From positions 33,641,288 through 33,705,287 of the forward strand of contig NC_079519.1 of assembly GCF_000801105.2 (NCBI RefSeq): a stretch of DNA of 64,000 nucleotides, in the 5' to 3' direction. A program made the translations under genes and the position numbers. Within the stretch, counting starts at the first letter, position 1; every line of letters begins with the position of its first letter. The stretch comes from Raphanus sativus. Taxonomy: Eukaryota > Streptophyta > Magnoliopsida > Brassicales > Brassicaceae. Of this stretch, positions 48,370 to 58,504 are shown one piece after another. The notes beneath the pieces are model-generated. The model had not been told where the DNA came from. It saw only the letters and a list, made by a program, of their open reading frames with translations, and searched no databases.

Positions 48370-49212
48370 ATGGCTGCAGCTTTGGCTTCCAGATTATCTC
48401 GTGGTAAGAGACTGTAGGACTTTTTTTTTAAAGTAATGAAATGAGATTAAATGTTTACTAACCCTGATGGGTTTTGGATCTTGTTGATTAACATCGAAGA
48501 AAGTCGTCAACTTTTTATTTGATTATGAGAGACAGATTCAAATGCTATATAGCATTTGGTTGTTTGTTGTTGTTGTTGTCTGATCTGGTTTATTCACTAC
48601 AGGACGCTCATTGCTTGGAGGTCTTAAAAATGATTTCTCCGGTTCAATGATTACTTCCACTGGAATGATGAATGAGAGTATCCTCTCTCAGGTCATTTTC
48701 CTCTTTGTGTTCGTTTGGTCAAAAAAAAAAACCTTTTTTAGGAAAATAATAAATAGATCAAAATGGTTGTTTTGACGTCTGAAAGTTTTTTTTTTTTTTG
48801 GTGGAAACAGCAGCAACAGCGAAGGACATTCATTCAAATGGGAACGGTTCTGAAAGTGGTGGACAACTCAGGAGCCAAGAAAGTGATGTGTATCCAAGCG
48901 CTAAAGGGTAAAAAGGGAGCTAGGCTTGGGGACACGATAGTTGCTTCGGTGAAAGAAGCGATGCCAAACGGTAAAGTGAAGAAAGGAGCGGTTGTGTATG
49001 GTGTGGTTGTGCGAGCTGCGATGCAGAGAGGTCGTGTTGATGGGAGCGAAGTTAGGTTCGATGATAACGCGGTTGTTCTCGTTGATAATAAAGACAAGAA
49101 GACTAAAACCGATCGCCAGCCGATTGGTACTCGAGTGTTTGGTCCTGTTCCTCATGAGCTTCGTAAGAAGAAGCATCTCAAGATTCTTGCTTTGGCTCAA
49201 CACATTGCTTGA
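48370..49212 (+). CDS. HLP: Mitochondrial ribosomal protein uL14 (HUELLENLOS PARALOG)
   Basis: A bacterial-type L14 protein of the large mitochondrial subunit. Three exons: 48370-48403, 48603-48691, 48811-49212, giving 174 residues (about 173 in Arabidopsis). The first 50 residues ([20 protein letters not shown] with many S, R and no strong acid cluster) fit a mitochondrial presequence. The L14 domain starts at about residue 51: [20 protein letters not shown], then [20 protein letters not shown] and [20 protein letters not shown], ending [13 protein letters not shown]. The third-exon boundary could shift by 3 bases (CAG|CAG), changing one glutamine. The gene matches At5g46160 in order and orientation relative to CUL4 by recollection. 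Confidence 0.95.
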
Positions 49213-49800
49213 GACAACAACCAACATCAAGCGCTAGAACCAGCTACTGTCTATCTTTTTTTTTATGTTCTCTTTGTAAACTCTCATCAATAGTTTCATG
49301 AACTATGCAACTCAGAAATAATTTTGCTCGGCTTTGATTAAGTTTTTTAATTATGTTACACCTTGCTTCTTAAGGCTAAATTTCCAAATTCACTCCTTTT
49401 TTGGTTAATTATCTCTTTTAAGATCTGTTCCAAAAGAAAAAAAAAAGTTATTCTTTTCAAGGTCCAACTTTTTTTCTTTCTAACATTTTGTAGGTCACCA
49501 AACAGTGTACTGAATTAAAATAGATTTTGAAATCTCATCAAAGTTATGTGCTAGTGAATTAATGATTGCAAAATATTTGTTAAAATCACACTTTATTCAT
49601 TATGGAGGATGTATTTAATTCGATATTTGAGAAGATTTAAAACTGATTAATTTTCTTAACAAGGTTAATGATTTTGAGTGAATTAGACAGTTTGTATGAT
49701 TTTATTTCAAACATTTTAAATTTCATCTAAAAACTTTAAGATTTAGATTTTTAATGTAAAAAGAACACTCCAACAGAACAACTATACTTTATGATAATTA
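49213..49800. other. HLP 3' flank, AT-rich spacer
   Basis: After the HLP 3' UTR nothing can be recognised up to the MULE-like element at 49811. A short A-run at 49434-49446 and AT-rich sequence fill the stretch. Confidence 0.5.
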
Positions 49801-49810
49801 GATTTTTAAC

Positions 49811-50697
49811 GGGAAAATCGCATTTTAAACCCTAAGAATGTCACATTCTAGCACTTTAAACACTGAATTTTTTTCACTAGCACTTTAAACCTTGAAAATG
49901 TCGTTTTTCGCATAACAAACCTCCAACGAAGTTTACTTGTTCTTCAAGGCAAATAAGTGACCGGTACTGTTCATTTGATGATGAGGTGTCAGTTTTTTTT
50001 TAAATAATAAAATACAGAAAATCGAAAAAAATAAAAACAAATAGAAAAAAATCTAAAAATATAAAAATTAAAATTTCAAAACTAAAAATATAACAATTAT
50101 TTTTTTAAAAAATATGTTAATTTTAGATAAAATAGTTTTTCTTATATATATTAGGTTGTGGTGTGAGTGAAACTTCTTAGATAAGAGACATACCTTTTAA
50201 AAATATAGAAAAGAAAAACATTATTATTATTATGTTATGTAAATTTTACATATTTGTTAAGAGATCTATTGGTATTATTTATAAAAAATAGAAAATTTAA
50301 GTTTGTTTAATAAGAAATTAATTTATTAGTGAAGTTTAAAATTAACATATTTAAAAGATTTTTTTTTATTTTCAGTTTGAAATTTTAAATTTAATTTTTG
50401 AAATTTTAATTTTTATGTTTTAGAAATTTTAGATTTTTTTTGAACTTCCAACTTTTTAGAATTTGCTTTTGGAATTTTTCAAATTTTTTCTGCATTTTAT
50501 TATTTTTTATTATTTTTATTATAAAAAAATAAAAAACTGACACCTCATCACAAGATGAACAGTACCGGTCACCTATTTGATTTGGAGGTTTGTTATGCTA
50601 AAAATGTTACTTTCAAGGTTTAAAGTGCTAGTGAATAAACTTCAGTATTTAAAGTGCTAGAAAGTAACACTCTCAGGGTTTAAAATGCGATTTTCCC
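49811..50697. mobile_element. MULE-type long-TIR element (887 bp) with 10-bp duplication
   Basis: The ends are a long inverted repeat of at least 120 bp: GGGAAAATCGCATTTTAAAC at left and GTTTAAAATGCGATTTTCCC at right, with further inverted blocks (AGTACCGGTCAC / GTGACCGGTACT). A perfect 10-bp duplication GATTTTTAAC lies at 49801-49810 and 50698-50707. Duplication of 9-11 bp plus long TIRs indicates a Mutator-like non-autonomous element. There is no transposase. The interior is A/T-rich. Confidence 0.88.
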
Positions 50698-51207
50698 GAT
50701 TTTTAACAAGTTTTGAAATGATTTTGCGTGAATAATAAAGTTGGTGTGATTTTATTTCAGACATTAGACATTTTCTTCTAAAACTTTTAAAATTTCAGTA
50801 AAAAAACTGCAAATAAAATATCTATATTTTTTTAACATCTGATTAATTATGTTTTTACAATGCTGAAAATATTATATAAATGATTTTACAACCGATAATT
50901 CTAACACTATATGAAAATATACATTTTATTACGTCACTCCAAATGCCCTACATCATTCTAAAAACTTTTTGTAACATTTTTTTTCCATAATCTGCATTTT
51001 CTATAATTTGAAAATCAGATCTTCTGAAGTAGAATCATTAATAAATTCTTATTCAAACCACTATACGAAAGAACTTCCACAAAACAACTATATTTTAAAG
51101 GATCTTTTGGAACTGTATTTGAATAACAAAATATATCACCTTAATGCAAAATCAATTCAAATCACAAATTGAATACATCCATACTTGCTGGTTTCTATAT
51201 ATAGTTA
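50698..51207. other. AT-rich spacer
   Basis: This starts with the right target duplication of the MULE-like element. Nothing further is recognised before the next MITE. Confidence 0.5.
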
Positions 51208-51509
51208 GACCATCTCCAACCCACCTCTATTTTTATCTCTATATTTTTCCCTAAAATAGAGAATCTCTATTATAGAGATGGATTTGCTTCAATATATGCC
51301 TCTATAATAGAGTTCCTCTACTTATAGAGGAAAATATAGAGATTTGCTATTTTCACCTTTAAATATAGAGTTAAAAAGTAACATTCCTCTATAAATTCTT
51401 CTAAAATAGAAGATCTCTATTATAGAAGCATACGTTGGAGCAAATCCACCTCTATAATAGAGATTCTCTATTTTAGAGGAAAATATAGAGACATACATTA
51501 GAGATGCTC
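51208..51509. mobile_element. Harbinger-type MITE, first of a head-to-tail pair
   Basis: The left end is GACCATCTCCAACCC and the right end AGAGATGCTC, bounded by TTA at 51205-51207 and 51510-51512. The interior is filled with TCTATTATAGAGG palindromes as in 22321-23117. The right TTA is shared with the next copy. Confidence 0.7.
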
Positions 51510-51512
51510 TTA

Positions 51513-51980
51513 GACCATTTTCAATGTAGTTCTCTATTTTTATCTCTAAAATAGAGGAACTCTAAAATAGAGATGAGTTTGTCTTCGATGTATTCCTCTA
51601 TATTTGCCTCTATAAAGAAATATTCTCAAAAGATTCTATTTTAAGTTTACAAAAAATACTTTTTATTTATAAAAATTGATAACTAACCCTATTTACTTTT
51701 AATTTTTAAAATATTTTCATAAAATTATGAATTTGTTTAAACTAAATTTGTATTCAAAAACTATAATGTAAACAAAAAATATAATTTTATTTTTATAAAC
51801 ATTTTATTTCTCTATAAAATAATTATTTTGGTTATAAATATAAAAGTTTGAAAATTAAAGGATTATTTTAAAAATAAAATAGCATTCCTCTATTATAGAG
51901 GTGGAAATAGAGATGGATTGAGCACTTTTTCCTCTATTATAGCATATAGAGGTGAAAATAGGTAAGTCTTGGAGATGCTC
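51513..51980. mobile_element. Harbinger-type MITE, second of the pair
   Basis: The left end is GACCATTTTCAATGTAG and the right end TCTTGGAGATGCTC, bounded by TTA at 51510-51512 and 51981-51983. It has the same palindromic interior as the first copy, with an AT-rich core that is less similar. Confidence 0.7.
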
Positions 51981-51983
51981 TTA

Positions 51984-52347
51984 GTAACCAAAAAATTCAG
52001 TGATTAGATTATATACTTGATTTAGTGGATTCAAATAAAGAAAACACAATAATGTTAGAAATTAAAACATATACATATACATAGAAGATTAATTATGCAA
52101 TAATTTTTTTTTTGTGCAACCTATGCAATAAATTTATATGTTAGTCTACAAAAAAAAAGACGCGAAAAAAATAAAAAAGTGGAGATCAGGTGAATGAATC
52201 TACTCTCTCTACGCGTATTGAACGCCGACGCGGATTCTCTATCGACCTTTCGATCCACCGTACTGAGCCGCCGCCGCCGATTTGTAATTTCAAATCGCGG
52301 AGGGAGTATAATTGATATGTATTAGTTGAAGTGGAGAGAAGATAAAA
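51984..52347. other. ALIS2 upstream region and leader
   Basis: This holds a small T-run insertion with a 10-bp duplication (TATGCAATAA at 52094-52103 and 52122-52131), then the GC-richer 5' leader of ALIS2 from about 52190. No separate gene is supported; the minus ORF at 52186-52407 is the complement of the leader and first exon. Confidence 0.5.
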
Positions 52348-54025
52348 ATGATGGAAGTGGATGGATCCAACACTTCCATGAATCGTGCTCCTCCTCCTCC
52401 TCCTCAATCGTCCTCCTTACGTTCCAGCCGATCCAAAGGTGATTCATTGATTGATTGATTAAGGGCGATAAATCTCCGATCGTTGCATTTTTGTTAGATT
52501 CATTTCATCAGTTTGACTGAACATTAATTAATTAAATCATTGTGTGTGTTTTTGTGGCAGTATTGTATCAGTTTAAGCAGCAGAAACTACCAGCTTGTAA
52601 GCCAGTCTTAACTCCAACCTCGGTTAGTAATTCATCTACTCCTTGTGGTGACCTGTTCTGATTCTTTCTTTGATCAACAAAAAATTAAGTCTAAAAGCTC
52701 TAAAATGCTTATGTCTGTCATTGCAGGTTATAACAGTGTTTATGTTGATGGGTTTTGTTTTCATTCCCATTGGCTTTGTTACTCTCCGTGCTTCTCGTGA
52801 TGTATGTCTTTAATATGATCTCTCTTTTTTTTTAGCTTGTAATTTCTGGAGCAAAACCTTTTTAAAAAGTCTCTTCAATGGCTGGCAGGCTATTGAAATT
52901 GTTGACCGGTATGATGTTGAGTGTATTCCTGAAGAATATAGAACCAACAAACTCTCTTACATTACAGATTCATCCATCTCTAAGAACTGTACTCGTTACT
53001 TAAAGGTAACTACATTTCTCCTTCCCATTGATTCCCCCAATCAAAGGGTATCTTCTTCATTGTTACAATCTTTTGACTTTTGTAGGTACAAAAGCATATG
53101 AAAGCTCCCATTTTTATCTACTACCAGCTTGATAACTACTATCAGAACCACCGCCGGTAAACTAACAAGATCCCTACCCTTATGTTGTTCTCAGTTTAAA
53201 CTGATGATGACAAAGTCAAAAAATCATTTGCTTTATTTCCAGGTATGTAAAGAGTAGAAGTGATCAACAACTGTTACACGGACGTGAGTATAGCCACACG
53301 AGTGCTTGTGAACCCGAGGAGTCATCTAATGATGGTCTCCCCATTGTCCCCTGCGGGTTAATCGCTTGGAGTATGTTCAATGATACGTTTACCTTTGCTC
53401 AGCTGAAGGTGAGCAGGAACAACATTGCCTGGAAGAGTGACCGTGAGCACAAGTTTGGAAAGGATGTTTATCCTTTCAATTTCCAGAACGGTTCTTTGGT
53501 TGGTGGAGCTAAGTTGGATCCTAAAGTTCCTGTATGCATTCTTAACCCACTTCAGTTTTATTACCATCAATCATATTTTTTTTGAGCTTAAGAGATTTTG
53601 TTTTTTACTTTGCAGCTAAGTGACCAAGAGGACTTTATTGTGTGGATGCGAGCAGCTGCTCTACTAAGCTTCAGGAAACTATACGGAAGAATCGAAGAGG
53701 ACTTGGAACCAGGGAGCGTTGTTGTGGTGAATTTGTTCAACAACTACAACACTTATAGCTTTAGTGGGCAGAAGAAGCTTATTCTCTCCACGTCGAGTTG
53801 GTTAGGAGGAAGAAACGACTTCCTCGGCATCACATATATCGTCGTTGGTGCCTCTTCCATAGTCATATCCATCATCTTCATATTGCTCCATTTAAAAAAT
53901 CCGAGGTAAAAAATATACAATCTCTTTGTAGACCACTCTTATTTTTTTTTTAAATTAAAAATGTGTCATTTTTAATCAGGCCTTATGGAGACAATTCTTG
54001 GAACAAGAAAAGCCTTTCGAGTTAA
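52348..54025 (+). CDS. ALIS2: ALA-interacting subunit 2 (CDC50/LEM3 family)
   Basis: The beta subunit of P4-ATPase phospholipid flippases, needed for ER exit and activity of ALA proteins. Eight exons: 52348-52438, 52561-52622, 52727-52801, 52889-53005, 53086-53156, 53243-53531, 53616-53905, 53980-54025. The frame is open for 346 residues. The N-terminus is cytosolic with a proline run, then QFKQQKLPACKPVLTPTSVI leading into TM1 (VFMLMGFVFIPIGFVTLRAS, about 54-75). A large lumenal loop follows with the family motifs IYYQLDNYYQNHRRYVKSRS and CGLIAWSMFNDTF. TM2 is at about 306-328 (ITYIVVGASSIVISIIFILL). ATG at 52348 or 52351 are both possible. It matches At5g46150 in order by recollection. Confidence 0.95.
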
Positions 54026-54566
54026 GAAACTGTTGTTACCATTCTTTCTCTAACATATTCCGATTCCAGGTTCATATATACATTACTCAAGAGCCTGTAT
54101 ATGTGATCATATAGATATAGTGAGAGTATAGAACCATTCTATGAAGCCTGTAGTTGTAGAAAAAAACTGATAAAGGTTCCTCGGTTTTCTCTATTACAAT
54201 TCGGTTTTTGGGTTCTAAAGATAAAGTGTTTGACCCCTTTTGAAGTCGTAAACCTCTATATGTGATGGGTTTATTTGGGTACAATCTGTTTTTAGAGTGT
54301 CTAAAGTTAGCATATCTAACAGAAAATATGTTAGAGAATGCATCATTGGCGATCTGCAAACCACACACTTTCGATCTTTGGTATCCCTAAAAACATTTTC
54401 TCATTTTCCATATTTGTCACCTCTACTCTCTCTATTTAAACCTCTCACCATTCGTCTCTTCCACTTCATATGCACCTCTATGTTCTCCCATTGAAAGATC
54501 TTTCAGTCATTTAGTCAAAATCACCTTTCAATCTTCCTTTTGCCCTCCTTTTCTACTGCATAAGAA

Positions 54567-54806
54567 ATGGCTAAGGGAATGAGGTTTGTTCAAACATGGG
54601 GAGAGGTATCACCAAGGCTTATCGTATCTAACAAGAAACAACAACAGCAGTTCTCAAATTTGCCAAAGCTTGAGACGATTGCTGAAGAAGGATGTTGCGT
54701 TTATAGTTTTGGTGTTAGGGCGCCCAAGCGGGTTGTCATCTTTCTTCCTCTTGCACTCTCAATGATCTTGTACATGGTGTTGCACAAGAGTATCAAGGAT
54801 TCTTGA
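54567..54806 (+). CDS. Small putative membrane protein (79 aa)
   Basis: An intronless ORF of 79 codons with MAKGMRFVQTWGEVSPRLIV at the start, a KKQQQQ run at 23-28, and a hydrophobic stretch RVVIFLPLALSMILYMVLHK near the C-terminus that would form one membrane segment. A TATA-like CTCTATTTAAACC lies about 125 bp upstream (54430-54442), followed by a C/T-rich leader, which supports real transcription. I do not recognise the family. It lies 540 bp downstream of ALIS2 in the same orientation. Confidence 0.6.
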   Translation: MAKGMRFVQTWGEVSPRLIVSNKKQQQQFSNLPKLETIAEEGCCVYSFGVRAPKRVVIFLPLALSMILYMVLHKSIKDS

Positions 54807-55473
54807 TTTTTCTTTTTTTTTTAATAGTTACGGGACTTTTTTTCTTTAATGTGAATGTGATGGTGAGAAGAATTCTCAGATGCAGCGCCGGGCTTGATGC
54901 CAAACAGGTCGAACTTGTCTTATGGGCCAACATTAACCGAAGCTACTCTGTAGTTCTGGTGGTAAATACTAGAACATTCGAGTGTTCGAAACACCTGGGT
55001 CCATTTTTTAAATATTTTTCGTTTTATTTATATTATGGGCCAACTTTTTAATTTGCTTCTGGGCTGGAAGTTGTGAGGCTCAGTTCTGTTAAGTGACCAC
55101 TGAACCATTCCAATATCGAAAGCATAAAAGTATTAAGTTAAGAATAACGAAACAGAAAAAAATAAAGTGTAAAAGAATATGGCAAATCTTATAACTAGTT
55201 TAAGAGAGATATTGAAACATTAGAAAAAGAAACATATCAACTTGTCAAACTTTGTTTCAAGAGAAGATCTTGAAATTACGGTCAACATTTATATTTATTG
55301 AAAGAATCTATAAGTAATAAATTTTGGTCAAAAAGAAATTTACTAATAAAGTATGATAGTATATAGTATTACTTTAAACCAAAAGATGTTCCACACGAGA
55401 GCAAATATAAATACTACATATTAATGCCTTTGCTACTCCAATCTTGATCATTTAGATCAAAAGAAAAAAAGAA
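54807..55473. other. Spacer before the S-protein homologue
   Basis: No gene or element is recognised. A TATA-like AAATATAAATACTACAT at 55403-55419 sits about 65 bp before the S-protein homologue start codon and fits a core promoter. Confidence 0.5.
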
Positions 55474-55884
55474 ATGAAATGCCTCATACTTTTTATATTG
55501 GTTACTACACACTTTAGGTTACATGAAGCTTGTAAAAAAAATCGTGTTGTACTTCATAACGAACTCAATCCTGGTAGACTTCTTGAGTTCCATTGTTATT
55601 CCTTATACAATGATTTGGGTATCCAGAACTTAACCTTCAATGGTACTCCATTTGTCATCGAGTTCCATGATGATGTGCTTTTTTTAACAGAATGGGATTG
55701 TTTGTTAAGACAAGGACCTGACTTGGAATACTTTTATAATGTTGAAGTATATAAAGCAGGACATAGATTTATTCCTAAATGTGGTGAGATACGTATATGG
55801 ACATCAAAACTTGATGGAATATATTTTTCAAGAAACCTTGATATACCACCCGTTTTAGCATTACATTGGAATTCATACAAATAA
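55474..55884 (+). CDS. S-protein homologue (plant self-incompatibility S1 family)
   Basis: A small secreted cysteine protein of 136 residues, intronless as usual for the family. Residues 1-19 (MKCLILFILVTTHFRLHEA) form a signal peptide. The mature chain starts CKKNRVVLHNELNPG and has the S1-family pattern with four cysteines (Cys20, Cys41 in EFHCYS, Cys75 in EWDCLLRQ, Cys103 in PKCGEIRIW) and an N-glycosylation site NLT. Poppy S-proteins of this family act in self-incompatibility; most Brassicaceae members have no known role. No equivalent is expected in the Arabidopsis chromosome 5 order that I recall, so it may be a lineage-specific insertion. The TATA-like box upstream and intact frame suggest a functional gene. 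Confidence 0.88.
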   Translation: MKCLILFILVTTHFRLHEACKKNRVVLHNELNPGRLLEFHCYSLYNDLGIQNLTFNGTPFVIEFHDDVLFLTEWDCLLRQGPDLEYFYNVEVYKAGHRFIPKCGEIRIWTSKLDGIYFSRNLDIPPVLALHWNSYK

Positions 55885-56200
55885 TGTATTCTATTTTCGC
55901 AGGAAACTATAAGCTACATAAAAATACTATAATAATATATGAGTTTATGTGATATATATGTTTATCTGCTAAATCTCTGATGAGGTTCAAGAACGTCTCA
56001 TACATGGCCAATAAGAAATAAATTATTTAGGGGCCAATCTTAAGAAAATATTTCTCAGTTCAACTTGTAATGAATAATTTAGCATACATGTTTACCCGGT
56101 TCGAATCTCCAAAACTAAGAGGGCCTTATTGGAATAGGGATTTGGTATAATTTCAGTTTTTGTTTAAATCTCCTCTTATTGAATTGAGTATTTATAAAAA
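55885..56200. other. S-protein 3' flank and Helitron target
   Basis: No gene. From about 56117 the sequence (CCTTATTGGAATAGGGATTT and AGTTTTTGTTTAAATC) partly matches, in inverted orientation, the sequence at 63255-63320. This suggests the Helitron landed inside a small inverted-repeat element; the boundaries are unclear. Confidence 0.4.
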
Positions 56201-56937
56201 CTAGATCTATTGTCCGCGCTACGCGCGGATTGTGACTTATAATTTTTTTCTTATTAATTTTATTTATAATTTAATTTTTATAAAAATTTAATTAGTAGTT
56301 TTGAAATTTAGGGTTCTCTGATTATAAATTACTTGGGTAAAAAAATTATCTAAATTTACCAATTTGGAAAATTTTGTAGACTAAATTTCTAACTAATGTT
56401 CTAAATTTTTTATTAAGTTAAACATTTTGATTTTAATTATCTAATTTATTTCAGTGCATATCATTTTTGTTTATTTTGACATATTTTCAGCATGAATATA
56501 AGTATGTAACAATAGTAGGAAAAAGGTAAGATATCTTTTCAAGAGTTTTGTCTAGGAATTGGTACAATTAAGATTCTTTTTTCTTTCTTCAATGGAATTG
56601 ATGTACAGAGAGTACTTGTTAGTTGTAATGTAATTAGATGTGTCTTAGTGTCTATGTGAATCAGTTATACATTGGGATTCACAGAAAGATTTTTTTTTCA
56701 CACACCATAGAAATCAAATCTCGAGAACTCAACTATTTATATTTTCAACTTAACACAAATGAAAACAATACCAGTCTGCTTTAGAATCATACAATCCCGA
56801 GATCCATAGCATGATAGAAGGTAAGACATAGTTTGAATATTAAAATGATCAATCACATTTCATAATATAAATAGTTTTCCTCTCAATATGAAGACAATAT
56901 TGATGTCATGAACATAGCAGCAACTTGAGTTTCAGAG

Positions 56938-57520
56938 CCCTGATTCAATCAGGTAGTCACCAAGCCTCTGTGCAACCATATAGCATTTTCCAGGAGTCAT
57001 TGGCTTGTCACAGAAAAGACTAAAGGTTGGGTGGGTTTCTTGACTGAAACACCACCAGATCCCAACAATGTAGAGCAAAAAGTAGGACTAATTAATTAAA
57101 AACAATTGCCAAAATATTTTTTACCAAAGAAGAGGCAAGAGATTCATCAGAAACATTAAAAATTCAACTTGCAGAAAATTTAGTTTTTTCCTGTGGTGAA
57201 GATAACCAAAAACAGGAAACAACAATGCTACTAATCACTCACTCATGTGGTGTTTACTGGAACACTTTTGGTCAGCATAGGACATGGTTTCAGAGTTTTG
57301 CTGACAGCACCAGGCATGTTCGTCACCGGAGTAGTTGCAGCAGCAGCATCTACAAAGGTCAAAGCAGGCAAAAAACCAGACCAAACGGTGGACTAAGTCC
57401 AGCTTTTATGGTTGCAGCAGATCTCCAAGTTCAGTGGCAATCAAAGGTGAGGGCTCTTCCTCACTTTGGCTGGATACTTTTACAATAACACATCATAACA
57501 AATCGAAGCAATCTGTGACA
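56938..57520 (-). pseudogene. Captured gene fragment, unidentified (C-terminal part)
   Basis: On the minus strand near 57026-56938 an open stretch reads [20 protein letters not shown] followed by [10 protein letters not shown] and a stop. It is preceded by intron-like T-rich sequence and further open stretches at 57470-57220 (for example CNYSGDEHAWCCQQNSETMS). The pieces look like exons of one gene in order, but I cannot name it. Stops between them and the Helitron context indicate a non-functional capture. Confidence 0.4.
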
Positions 57521-57799
57521 CATTCTGCAACATAATATTAACAATATCTTATAAGTTTGACAATAATTTATTCCCAGAAAATTATACAATTTCCTCAGTG
57601 TCACTTTTTTATATATTTATCTATACTAAGCTTTCATAGCTACCCAAACAAAGAAAAGTTAATGAGCAAGAGATAGTAGGGTGGAGAATCAACGTTGGTC
57701 AGATTAAAGCATTCATCCGCCTAAAAACAGACGGAAACCAAATATTTGCTTTAAAGCCAATGATTGGAAGTGAAGGTAGTTGGGAGACAAAAGGGTGTG

Positions 57800-58140
57800 A
57801 GTTTTGTAAAAGTTTACCTTTGGTATAGATCCTTTTTCATATAACTTATTTGAAATCAGACCAAGTTTTGCTATCATCCGCTGATAACAGATTCTACGAT
57901 GACTCTTGCTGCTAACATCTCCACAAAACACTCGTTCACAGCTGGTATCTGATGTACAGAAAAATGTAGTGTTATTTCATGAACCTCCCTACCCGAAAAT
58001 AAACAAAAAAAAAAATGACATGAACTTATAGCTTTATTACCTCTGGCGTATCGAGAGTGAGAGAGGATAGTTTAATAAACTTGTGATATTTCTTTCCTGA
58101 TGTCTCTTCATCAGCTTTTACTGTTTTCTTTACTACCTTG
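57800..58140 (-). pseudogene. Captured gene fragment, unidentified (two exons)
   Basis: The minus strand gives two exon-like stretches joined by good splice sites. KVVKKTVKADEETSGKKYHK then FIKLSSLTLDTPE ends at a GTAATA donor (about 58040). After a CATCAG acceptor (about 57950), IPAVNECFVEMLAARVIVES follows and soon meets tandem stops. The phase is kept across the junction, so these are probably real exons of a plant gene that has decayed. I cannot identify the parent gene. Confidence 0.45.
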
Positions 58141-58251
58141 GCTTATACTACTTCTCTTTTTTTTTTTTTATACTACTCTTTTCTTACACCAAAAGAACTT
58201 GTCTTTTCGCTACTACCATCCTCGTGCTACTCTCTCAACGTAGTAGTTGCT

Positions 58252-58504
58252 TGATAAGATCAGAGGTTGATCTTATCTGTGTGACAGAAATAGGGGGAGA
58301 ATCGACGAAGAGTTTAGGGAGAAGAAGAAGATAGAGAGAAAAGAAGTTAGGGATTTACCCAAATATGTTTATGATCGTTTTTCGATCAAATGTTTACAAA
58401 GAACAACTGCAACATATAAAGAGAAAGTAGAAAATATATGTCTTGGGCTTCATTTAATTCCTCTCCTTCCGAGACCCACTAACTGCCCATCTGAGTACTT
58501 ATCA
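58252..58504 (-). repeat. 3' LTR of the young element
   Basis: The element runs on the minus strand, so this left copy is the 3' LTR. Its plus-strand left edge holds a perfect hairpin, GATAAGATCA-GAGGT-TGATCTTATC (58253-58277), which is the extreme 3' end of the LTR in element sense. A second inverted motif TGATCG-AAAAA-CGATCA (sense) lies mid-LTR, and a TATA-like CTCTTTATATG is upstream of it. Confidence 0.92.

Noticed and set aside
57225..57488. 87-codon plus-strand ORF in the Helitron
   Set aside because: No motif, and the minus strand carries better exon-like stretches.
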